Of a stretch of DNA of 8,148 bases, positions 1 to 5,471 are shown piece after piece. The notes below the pieces were generated by a model, which saw nothing but the letters and a program-made list of their open reading frames with translations, ran no database searches and had not been told where the DNA came from. The stretch comes from Dysosmobacter segnis (GTDB lineage Bacteria; Bacillota; Clostridia; Oscillospirales; Oscillospiraceae): positions 1-8,148 of the forward strand of contig NZ_JACOQI010000041.1 of assembly GCF_014297285.1 (NCBI RefSeq), read 5' to 3'. Each line of letters begins with the position of its first letter. Position 1 is the stretch's first letter. A program made the translations under genes and the position numbers.

Positions 1-159
1 TGCTCCAAGCTGCTGGCAAGGGTGGGACAAAACGTACAGGCGGGAGACATCATCGCCCTCTCCGGCAGCACTGGGCGCTCCACCGGTCCGCATCTCCATT
101 TCGAGGTGCGCGTCAACGGGGAACGGACGAATCCGAGGGCGTATCTGCCGAAAGGCTGA
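1..159 (+). CDS. M23-family peptidase, C-terminal end (partial)
   Basis: The window opens inside a reading frame whose last 52 residues fit the end of a LytM/M23 zinc metallopeptidase. Visible are a Gly-rich stretch ([20 protein letters not shown]) and the family signature [11 protein letters not shown], in which the two His of H-x-H (local residues 31 and 33) would serve zinc binding and catalysis. M23 enzymes cut peptide cross-links in peptidoglycan. In Gram-positive conjugative elements a secreted or channel-bound wall hydrolase is normally encoded with the type IV secretion genes to open the wall for the channel. The rest of the protein, including any membrane anchor or second hydrolase domain, lies upstream of the window. 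The next gene starts 16 nt after the stop, which suggests one operon. The family call is firm; the conjugation role is inferred from context. Confidence 0.85.
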   Translation, partial: CSKLLARVGQNVQAGDIIALSGSTGRSTGPHLHFEVRVNGERTNPRAYLPKG

Positions 160-160
160 A

Positions 161-167
161 AGGAAGG
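161..167 (+). promoter_or_regulatory. Ribosome binding site deciding start at 176
   Basis: AGGAAGG lies 8 nt before ATG 176, 2 nt before ATG 170 and 14 nt before ATG 182. The spacing favours 176 among three in-frame ATG codons. Confidence 0.6.
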
Positions 168-175
168 AAATGATT

Positions 176-481
176 ATGAACATGGCTCGCTACGAGCAGG
201 AAACCATTATCGGCTTCAACGAGGAAGAAAAGACCGCCGGGATTTATACTCACAACAAGGTGCTGCGTCAGAAGCTGGAAGCGCTGGCGCGGGACAGACC
301 GGAGGATTGCAGGCTCGTCAAAGTGTCCCGCAGCGGGCGGGCAGTTGACTACGTCATTCCAAAATCATGGATAAAGATCGCGCCAAACAGGGTGCTGTCT
401 GATGCCGAGAAGATACAGCGGCGCAACGCCATAAAAAAGGCCAATTTTGCCCTTGATAATGCCGGACGTCCGCAGGATTGA
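176..481 (+). CDS. Small conserved-type conjugative-element protein, unknown function
   Basis: This encodes about 101 aa, soluble, with no signal peptide or membrane segment. I do not recognise a catalytic motif. The N-terminal half has the pattern TIIGFNEEEKTAGIYTHN, followed by a helix (KVLRQKLEALARDRPEDCRLV) and a short strand-rich part ending in YVIPKSWIKIAP. The C-terminus is a basic helix (SDAEKIQRRNAIKKA). Similar small proteins of about 100 aa are, as I recall, common in Tn1549-like Firmicutes elements next to the secretion genes, but no function is known to me. ATG codons at 170, 176 and 182 are in frame; 176 is chosen because it sits 8 nt behind AGGAAGG. It is probably co-transcribed with the upstream peptidase gene. 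Its 3' end overlaps the start of the small frame at 459. Confidence 0.8.
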   Translation: MNMARYEQETIIGFNEEEKTAGIYTHNKVLRQKLEALARDRPEDCRLVKVSRSGRAVDYVIPKSWIKIAPNRVLSDAEKIQRRNAIKKANFALDNAGRPQD

Positions 482-608
482 AACTTCGTGCGACCGCCGG
501 AGGGTAGTGATACCACCCACAACACAAAAACATCAAAAAAGCATGGAGCACAGCGACATGGAGGCGCTGGGCTTCCAGCTCCGCGACTATTATCAGGAGG
601 TTGAATAA
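459..608 (+). CDS. 49-aa small protein overlapping the previous gene
   Basis: A frame of 49 codons opens with ATG at 459, inside the last 23 nt of the preceding gene, and stops just ahead of the next gene. It fills the otherwise empty gap of about 130 nt. The product starts MPDVRRIETSCDRRRVVIPP, has a short polar linker, and ends with an amphipathic stretch, MEALGFQLRDYYQEVE. That composition (RVVIPP, LGFQLRDYYQEVE) looks like real protein rather than random frame. The stop-to-start spacing (5 nt to the next ATG) and the overlap at the 5' end fit a translationally coupled operon gene. No good Shine-Dalgarno sequence precedes 459; an internal ATG at 543 would give only 21 aa. Function unknown. 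It is small enough that automated annotation would easily miss it. Confidence 0.5.
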   Translation: MPDVRRIETSCDRRRVVIPPTTQKHQKSMEHSDMEALGFQLRDYYQEVE

Positions 609-613
609 CAATC

Positions 614-892
614 ATGAAAAAGGAAAATGTCACGATCTCATTCGAGAGCGAGCAGCTTGCCGCTCTCGAATTTTCGCTCAAAAAGAAGAACACCAGCGTG
701 CAAGCACAGTTGGAGGAGCTGCTCAAATGCCTTTATGAATCCGAGGTGCCGGAGCCGGTGCGGGAGTATCTGGACAGCCGCGCGGCGCCCGCTGCCCGTC
801 CCCGCCGTCCGGCAAGACCGGCGAAGCCGCAGCCGCGGGAGGAGCCTCCCTCCGCGTTGACGCAGCCCACTGACGAAAGGACCGGTGAGTGA
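614..892 (+). CDS. DUF6103-like small protein with RHH-like N-terminus
   Basis: This 92-aa protein has two parts. Residues 1-52 run strand, helix, helix (NVTISFESEQLAALEFSLKK, then SVQAQLEELLKCLYESEVPE). That is compatible with a ribbon-helix-helix or similar small dimer fold. Residues about 57-92 form a low-complexity Pro/Arg/Ala tail (APAARPRRPARPAKPQP), basic and probably disordered. The pattern matches my memory of the DUF6103 family from Firmicutes mobile elements; the exact family number needs a profile search. AGGAGG at 595-600 lies 13 nt before ATG 614, a little long but the only plausible site. The stop overlaps or nearly touches the next gene's start (GTG 885 or ATG 894), suggesting translational coupling. 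A DNA-binding or relaxosome accessory role is possible but is inference only. Confidence 0.72.
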   Translation: MKKENVTISFESEQLAALEFSLKKKNTSVQAQLEELLKCLYESEVPEPVREYLDSRAAPAARPRRPARPAKPQPREEPPSALTQPTDERTGE

Positions 893-893
893 G

Positions 894-1907
894 ATGGCAG
901 ATCATGTAGACATCACACTGTGGATCGACCGGCGATGGAAGGATGCCATTGAGAAGCATCTCAGGAATGAAACCTTGCAGGAGCATCTGGAGGATGTGCT
1001 GGACGAGCTGTGCAACCAACTCCCGGAGCAGGAATACAAACGCATCAGTGCCGAGATCTATGCGGAGGACGTCGCGGAGCGTGAAGCGAGGGAGGCTACC
1101 CGTACCTACGCCGCCTACCATGTGGTAGAGAACGGACAGGAGTGGTACTTCAAGACCTCGCCCGGTGAGGAACTGCTGGATGCCGCAGTAAAGCTGCGCG
1201 GCTATGTCACCGGCGAGAAAGGCACCGGGCCGGATCTGTTCATCGAGCTGTTCGCGGACGGGCGCCCCATCACAGCGGAGGAGTACAACGCGCTCACCAC
1301 CCTTCGCATGGAGAACACCGGCAAGGTGCGCGGTGTGTTCGACATCAACTTCGACAAGCGGGAGTTCTCCGCCGTACACATCATGGACGGCTGGCAGACC
1401 TGGGCGATGCGGGATGTATCCGTGGCGGCGTACCATGCCACCCGGTCGCAATTCGCGTCGAGCGATGATCAGTGGCGCAAGCTGCTGGATCATCTGAACG
1501 GCAAAGAGATCACCTCGGCGGGACACCTCTCCGCGCGGATTTTTTCTTTCGGTGATGAGATCATCGAGATGGACGGCAAGCTCAATTTTTATGTGCGGAC
1601 GGAGTTCGATGTGGATGCAGCCTTCGGCACCTTCGTCTGCACGGATAAAAACGATGACTGGCTCAACATCTACGCCAACTATGACATGGAGAAAAACCGC
1701 CCCTGCGACACGCTGGAACTGAATCTCTGCAAAGCGGATGGCACAGAGGAAACCTGGAGCTACCGGCTCAACGCAGCTGAGCAGGATGTTCTGCTGCGGA
1801 AGATGGAGGCGTTCTGTCAGGAGCAGACCGGCATGAGTCTCCGTGTCTACGCGCAGCAGCTCCGAGAGGAACCGGAACAGCGGCAGGGGCCGGTGATGAA
1901 ACTGTAA
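894..1907 (+). CDS. Conserved conjugative-element protein (possibly DUF6329), unknown function
   Basis: This encodes 337 aa from ATG 894; an in-frame GTG at 885 would add three residues and overlap the previous stop, and I prefer 894 because MADHVDITLW begins the folded part. No signal peptide or membrane helix is seen. Residues 1-50 (VDITLWIDRRW, then LQEHLEDVLDELCNQLPEQE) resemble the N-terminus of the upstream DUF6103-like protein. Residues about 60-200 and 225-330 are strand-rich with aromatic residues (YAAYHVVENGQEWYF, FGTFVCTDKNDDWLNIYANY) and acidic overall. No catalytic motif stands out. I recall a similar family numbered DUF6329 in Firmicutes elements, but hold that number loosely. 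It closes the upstream operon; a long non-coding region follows. A regulatory or relaxosome role is possible, not shown. Confidence 0.75.
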   Translation: MADHVDITLWIDRRWKDAIEKHLRNETLQEHLEDVLDELCNQLPEQEYKRISAEIYAEDVAEREAREATRTYAAYHVVENGQEWYFKTSPGEELLDAAVKLRGYVTGEKGTGPDLFIELFADGRPITAEEYNALTTLRMENTGKVRGVFDINFDKREFSAVHIMDGWQTWAMRDVSVAAYHATRSQFASSDDQWRKLLDHLNGKEITSAGHLSARIFSFGDEIIEMDGKLNFYVRTEFDVDAAFGTFVCTDKNDDWLNIYANYDMEKNRPCDTLELNLCKADGTEETWSYRLNAAEQDVLLRKMEAFCQEQTGMSLRVYAQQLREEPEQRQGPVMKL

Positions 1908-2342
1908 GCACAAACACAGCAAGGCTGAAACGCTCGCGGCTGCGGAAACAACAGCGTCCAGGCTGCACAGCCCAGCGAGGCCGCGGCGCCGGCGAAAGCG
2001 GACACACGCCATAAGGCGTGCATCCACTTCCTCCGGCTGTTCTTTCGGTGGCAATTTCGCTGACAGCATAAAGCCTTGCTGTGGCCGATGGAGAGATAGC
2101 CCCCCTGTTTCGCCCTGTGAGCCGCTGTGTGCGCGGTTAGGGGCTGAGGTGGCGTGTGTACCCGCCGCATCCCCTTGAAACGAACGTTGCGGCGTTTGTG
2201 GGCGATGCGTGAAAAGGCCCGGTGAATCCTGCTCCGGCGAAGGAAAACTGAGCCTTTGGGGATGGGTGTTTCCCTCCCGGCCATGCCCCGTTTCGGAGGG
2301 TTTCGCCCCTTATTTGCCCGTTCGGTAAAAGCACAAGATAAA
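1908..2342. other. Long hairpin-rich non-coding region upstream of the mobilisation operon
   Basis: About 435 bases without a credible gene. By eye there are many pairings: 2005-2010 with 2015-2020 (loop ATAA), 2063-2068 with 2077-2082, 2098-2103 with 2140-2145 enclosing 2122-2125 with 2133-2136, and 2151-2154 with 2163-2166. There is also a compound stem 2166-2209 (CGCAT/ATGCG, then CCC/GGG, then AAACG/CGTTT). Further on, 2213-2218 pairs with 2252-2257 around CCGG 2219-2222 with 2234-2237, and GGGGATGG 2258-2265 pairs with 2281-2289 with one bulged G. On the plus strand one frame is open from 1900 to 2175 but has no ATG. Functions to consider are a structured leader, part of oriT, or an element-encoded RNA. 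No Rfam family is recognised. Confidence 0.5.
2314..2342 (+). promoter_or_regulatory. Weak candidate promoter of the mobilisation operon
   Basis: TTGCCC (2314-2319) and GATAAA (2337-2342) are 17 nt apart and each keeps four of six consensus positions for a housekeeping sigma factor. Transcription would start just at the first strong hairpin (2343-2370), leaving a leader of about 165 nt before the RHH gene. The match is only fair and GC-rich elements give such matches by chance. Confidence 0.25.
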
Positions 2343-2370
2343 GAGAGGTGCCCCTAACTGGGCCCCTCTC
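2343..2370 (+). repeat. Stem-loop with 11-position stem
   Basis: GAGAGGTGCCC (2343-2353) pairs with GGGCCCCTCTC (2360-2370) apart from one T-C mismatch, with a 6-nt loop (CTAACT). It is the first of two closely spaced hairpins before the repeat pair at 2413-2456. No T-run follows, so it is not an ordinary terminator by itself. Confidence 0.65.
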
Positions 2371-2376
2371 AGCCAC

Positions 2377-2399
2377 AAAGCCCCGCAGTGCGGGGCTTT
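2377..2399 (+). terminator. Perfect 10-bp hairpin, terminator-like
   Basis: AAAGCCCCGC (2377-2386) and GCGGGGCTTT (2390-2399) pair perfectly around a 3-nt loop. A-run before and T-run after are only three bases long on either side, so it could be a weak bidirectional intrinsic terminator, or equally a structural part of oriT. As it stands before the RHH gene with no promoter evident between, it may instead attenuate the mobilisation operon. Confidence 0.5.
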
Positions 2400-2412
2400 C
2401 AGAGGTTTGGAC

Positions 2413-2466
2413 AAGGTGCACCTTTTGCGGATCTTGATGGAAAACAGGTGCACCTTACCCGCAAAA
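2413..2466. promoter_or_regulatory. Candidate oriT / RHH operator: paired palindromes plus inverted repeat
   Basis: AGGTGCACCTT occurs twice, at 2414-2424 and 2446-2456, exactly 32 bp apart (about three helical turns). The first copy extends to a perfect 12-bp palindrome, AAGGTGCACCTT (2413-2424). Each core AGGTGCACCT is self-complementary, as expected for a site bound by a symmetric dimer. Overlapping this, TTTTGCGG (2423-2430) and CCGCAAAA (2459-2466) form an inverted repeat. The block sits about 50 nt before a ribbon-helix-helix gene and its relaxase partner. In known mobilisation systems oriT and the accessory protein's operator commonly lie there. Assignment as oriT is inference; no nick site can be read from the sequence. 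Confidence 0.5.
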
Positions 2467-2499
2467 ACGCAGGCGTGACAAGAGGTTGCGCCTTTTCAG

Positions 2500-2506
2500 A
2501 AAGGAG
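2500..2506 (+). promoter_or_regulatory. Ribosome binding site deciding start at 2517
   Basis: AAAGGAG stands 10 nt before ATG 2517. It supports this start over an upstream in-frame GTG at 2388, which lies inside the loop of the 2377-2399 hairpin and would translate through the repeat block. Confidence 0.75.
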
Positions 2507-2516
2507 TGCTGCAAAA

Positions 2517-2963
2517 ATGCAGGAAAATGACGAAAAGCGGATCGAGCGCACAGTGGTATGGCTGGATGCCAAGTTGGTTCCCCGTATGGACGGTTGGCTG
2601 GCCGCGGATAATTGCAAAAACCGCAGTGAATTTATCAACAAGGCCCTGCGGTTTTACATGGGCTATCTCGGCACGGAGGACAACACCGCCTACCTCTCCC
2701 AAGCCATCCTCACCGCCATTCAGGGTACGCTGGACGACAACAACAATCGGCTCTGCCGCATTCTTTTCAAGTGCGCGGTGGAACTGAATATGCTGTGCCA
2801 CACCATCGCCGCCCACTTCCGCGCCGATCCCATTCACACGCGGGAGCTGCGGGCCTACGCCGTGGATGAGGTGAAACGCACCAACGGTCAGGTGAGTTTT
2901 GAAAACGCGGTGCGGAGCCAGCGGCGCATAGAGCCGGACGACGCATGGCCCGGATCGTACTGA
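2517..2963 (+). CDS. Ribbon-helix-helix relaxosome accessory protein
   Basis: This 148-aa protein has an N-terminal ribbon-helix-helix module. A strand (ERTVVWLDAKL, residues about 9-19) is followed by helix VPRMDGWLAAD, the turn NCKNRSEF and helix INKALRFYMGYL to about residue 50. The rest (LSQAILTAIQGTLDDNNNRLCRILFKCAVELNMLCHTIAA region) is helical and probably mediates oligomer or relaxase contacts. RHH proteins coded directly before relaxases bind oriT as dimers, help the relaxase open the DNA, and often repress their own operon. The two palindromes at 2413-2456 upstream are natural candidate targets. The start at ATG 2517 is fixed by AAAGGAG 10 nt before. The 3' end overlaps the relaxase start by 19 nt, a sign of translational coupling. 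The fold call is good; the exact role is from context. Confidence 0.82.
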   Translation: MQENDEKRIERTVVWLDAKLVPRMDGWLAADNCKNRSEFINKALRFYMGYLGTEDNTAYLSQAILTAIQGTLDDNNNRLCRILFKCAVELNMLCHTIAAHFRADPIHTRELRAYAVDEVKRTNGQVSFENAVRSQRRIEPDDAWPGSY

Positions 2964-4546
2964 TCTCCCCCTACCTCAAGGGCGGACAGAATGCCGCGAA
3001 GCTGGCGCAGCGCACCCGCTACGTTGCCACCCGTCCCGGCGTGGAGCTGCTGGCGGATGAGCGCAGTACGCTCCCCACCACGAAAAAGCAGCAGGACTTC
3101 ATTGCACGGCTGCTGAAGTCCTTCCCCTCCTGCTGGGAACTCATTGAGTACGAGGAATATCTGGAGCATCCCACCCAGGGCAGCGCCTCCGCGTTCATCC
3201 AGCAGGTGCGGGAAGACTACATGGAGGCGCTGGATCAAAAGGAAAATTTCATCGACTACATCTCCCATCGCCCCGGCGTCCAGAAGGACGGCGAACACGG
3301 TCTGTGGGACGCCCACGGCAAGGTACAAAATCTCGCACAGGCGGTGCGGGAGGTGGCGGAGCACATCGGAAATGTGTGGACGCCGGTGATCGCGCTGCGC
3401 CGTGAAGACGCCGAGCGGCTGGGCTATGACAGCGCGGAAAGCTGGCGGGCGTTGGTGAACGCCTCCGTCTGCGACATCGCGGAAGCGTACAAGATCCAGC
3501 CGGACAACCTGCGCTGGTACGCCGCCTTCCACCAGAAGCCGAATCAGGTACACATCCACATGATCCTCTTCTCCGCGGATTCAAAGGAGGGCTACCTCAC
3601 CAAAGAGGGTATCCGGGAAATGAAATCCGTCTTCGCCAGACGGATCTACCACGCGGATCGGATGCACATCTACCAGCAAAAGGATACCGCGCGGCAGGAG
3701 TTGCAGGCGCAGACCCGCAAGGCAATGGTGGAATGCATCGCGCGGCTGGAGCATGGCACGTCGGATAACCCGCGTCTGGAGCAGCTCACCGAGGAGCTGG
3801 CGGAACGCCTGCTGACGGTCAAGGGCCGAAAGGTCTACGGCTACCTGCCGCCAAGGGTCAAGGCCATCGTGGACGCCATCGTGGAGGAACTGGCGAAGGA
3901 TGAGCGGGTGTCCGCTGCCTATGAAACGTGGCAGACGCTCTACGAGCAGGTGTGTCTGGACTACGATCAGCGGCCGCCCAAGCGTCTGACGCTCTCCCGG
4001 CAAAAGGAGTTCCGGAGCGTCTGCAACATGGTCATTCAGGAAACACTGCAATGGATGGCTGAGCGGCAGAGGTGTGCGGATGCACAGAGAACTTCTGCCA
4101 CATCGGTGGAATCCATTTCGCCTGAGAATTCCGCGGCGGCCAAGAATGCCAAAGTAGAATCCACAGCGCCAGCCGTTCCCGCGCAGCCCAAATCTGACCG
4201 TTCGACGAGTGCCGCACCAGAAGATTCCGCCTCCGCTGATGATGCCGCTTCTGAGGGTACCACACCGCCTGCGGCTGAAGATGCACCGGCTTTCTCTCAG
4301 TGGTCAGATCACCCCAATCAGCAGAAAGGGAGCGCACCGGCAGGATCAGATTATCGTGCCCCCACGGTGGGTGAAACCGTCGTGCGGATGCTGCATCACA
4401 TGAGCAGAATTTTTGAGGACAACAGCAAGATCGATCAGATCCACCGCGGCTTGCAGATCGACCGCAAGCGCCGTCAGGAATTGCAGCGCAAGCGGCTGGC
4501 GATGGGGCACAAGCCGGATGACCATGAGGAACAAATGTTCAGATAG
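2945..4546 (+). CDS. MobP3-type conjugative relaxase
   Basis: This is the DNA strand transferase of the element (533 aa): it would nick oriT, attach through a tyrosine to the 5' end and travel with the strand into the recipient. The N-terminus (MARIVLISPYLKGGQNAAKL, then TRYVATRPGVE) matches the MobP3 family as I know it; Tyr26 is a candidate catalytic residue. Metal-binding histidines are seen in FHQKPNQVHIHMILFS: His203 and His205 form H-x-H, with His196 as a likely third. Residues about 310-330 carry KVYGYLPPRVKAIVDAIVEE, also usual in the family. Residues about 377-475 are a Ser/Ala/Pro/Glu-rich linker, then a charged helical tail follows (RIFEDNSKIDQIHRGLQIDR) to the end. Length is normal to slightly long. 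The start overlaps the RHH gene by 19 nt with no strong ribosome site of its own. The family is recognised with confidence; the catalytic Tyr is inferred. Confidence 0.93.
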   Translation: MARIVLISPYLKGGQNAAKLAQRTRYVATRPGVELLADERSTLPTTKKQQDFIARLLKSFPSCWELIEYEEYLEHPTQGSASAFIQQVREDYMEALDQKENFIDYISHRPGVQKDGEHGLWDAHGKVQNLAQAVREVAEHIGNVWTPVIALRREDAERLGYDSAESWRALVNASVCDIAEAYKIQPDNLRWYAAFHQKPNQVHIHMILFSADSKEGYLTKEGIREMKSVFARRIYHADRMHIYQQKDTARQELQAQTRKAMVECIARLEHGTSDNPRLEQLTEELAERLLTVKGRKVYGYLPPRVKAIVDAIVEELAKDERVSAAYETWQTLYEQVCLDYDQRPPKRLTLSRQKEFRSVCNMVIQETLQWMAERQRCADAQRTSATSVESISPENSAAAKNAKVESTAPAVPAQPKSDRSTSAAPEDSASADDAASEGTTPPAAEDAPAFSQWSDHPNQQKGSAPAGSDYRAPTVGETVVRMLHHMSRIFEDNSKIDQIHRGLQIDRKRRQELQRKRLAMGHKPDDHEEQMFR

Positions 4547-4562
4547 CGCAAAGCAGAATTTT

Positions 4563-4569
4563 GAAAGGA
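4563..4569 (+). promoter_or_regulatory. Ribosome binding site deciding start at 4576
   Basis: GAAAGGA lies 6 nt before ATG 4576. A TTG at 4561 is in frame but would place this site inside the gene, so 4576 is preferred. Confidence 0.8.
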
Positions 4570-4575
4570 CACATC

Positions 4576-5469
4576 ATGAGCAAATATATTTATTTCACGC
4601 CGGAGGAAAAAGCGCGGGCGCAGAACACGGATCTCGTGTCTCTGCTGCGTGCCCAGGGGGAGCGACCTGTGCGCTCCGGCCGGGAATTCCGTACGCCCAA
4701 CGATCCCAGCATCACCGTCCGGGGCAACAAGTGGTTCGACCACTCCAAGCGCGAGGGCGGCTATGCCGTCAGCTTTGTCCAGCGTTATTACCGTCTCCCT
4801 TATCAGGAGGCGGTTTTGCTTTTGCTGGGCAGAAAGAATGGAAAATCGTATGAGCAGGCAAAGCCCGCAAAGGAGGCTCCGAAGCCCTTCGCTCTGCCGG
4901 AGCCTTACGGGACCATGCGGCGTATGTACGCCTACCTCATGCGCCAGCGGCACATCGACCGGGAGGTCATCTCCTATTTCGTACACGAAAAGCTGCTCTA
5001 CGAGGACAAGCACCACAACTGTGTTTTCGTGGGGCTGGATGGCAGCGGCGAGGCAAAGCACGCCCACATCCGCAGCACCAACAGTGAGGGACGGGTGTTC
5101 CGCATGAACATTGAGAGCAGCGCCAGCGAACACTGCTTTCATAAGGACGGCACGGACAAGTCCCTCTATGTGTTCGAGGCCCCCATCGATCTCCTGTCCC
5201 ACATCACCCTCTACCCATACGGCTGGCAGGAGCACAGCTACGTCGCCTGCTGCGGGACATCCATCCAGCCGGTGCTGGAACGGCTGCGGCAGAATCCCAA
5301 GCTGGACACGGTGTACCTCTGCCTCGACAACGATGACGCGGGCAATGACGCCTGCGACCGCATGACGGATACGTTGGAGGACATGGGCTTGGAGGTGGAG
5401 CGGCTCTGTCCGGTACGCAAGGACTGGAACGACGATCTGTGCGCCAAATTTGAGAGAAAGGAGAACTAA
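4576..5469 (+). CDS. DUF3991 and Toprim domain protein (primase-like)
   Basis: This encodes 297 aa from ATG 4576. Residues about 1-100 fit the DUF3991-type N-terminus (TDLVSLLRAQGERPVRSGRE, then GNKWFDHSKREGGYAVSFVQ). It recalls the DnaG zinc-binding domain in layout but lacks the cysteine set. A linker with Lys/Pro (KPAKEAPKPF) leads to a Toprim domain at about 195-285. It has the acidic first motif VFEAPIDLLS (Glu201, Asp205) and the second motif LCLDNDDAGNDA (Asp251, Asp253). Both motifs bind Mg2+ in primases and topoisomerases. The protein may prime or process the transferred strand, or act in element replication; the reaction is not established for this family. It begins 29 nt after the relaxase and ends 2 nt before the VirD4 gene, clearly the same operon. 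Confidence 0.88.
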   Translation: MSKYIYFTPEEKARAQNTDLVSLLRAQGERPVRSGREFRTPNDPSITVRGNKWFDHSKREGGYAVSFVQRYYRLPYQEAVLLLLGRKNGKSYEQAKPAKEAPKPFALPEPYGTMRRMYAYLMRQRHIDREVISYFVHEKLLYEDKHHNCVFVGLDGSGEAKHAHIRSTNSEGRVFRMNIESSASEHCFHKDGTDKSLYVFEAPIDLLSHITLYPYGWQEHSYVACCGTSIQPVLERLRQNPKLDTVYLCLDNDDAGNDACDRMTDTLEDMGLEVERLCPVRKDWNDDLCAKFERKEN

Positions 5470-5471
5470 CC

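Noticed and set aside
723..2069. 448-aa open frame on the minus strand
   Set aside because: It lies opposite the 337-aa protein gene, is an effect of GC-rich codon use, and has no ribosome site or recognisable domain.
1900..2175. Plus-strand open frame of about 92 codons after the 337-aa gene
   Set aside because: No ATG or ribosome binding site, and the Arg/Ser/Cys-rich product looks like read-through of GC-rich non-coding DNA; kept in mind only as a possible remnant.
1847..2421. Minus-strand frames of 145 and 94 codons in the non-coding region
   Set aside because: They overlap each other and the hairpins, lack convincing ribosome sites and show no domain; the region reads better as structured non-coding DNA.
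2388..2516. Upstream GTG start for the RHH gene
   Set aside because: It would begin inside a hairpin loop and translate the palindromic repeats; AAAGGAG before ATG 2517 is far better.
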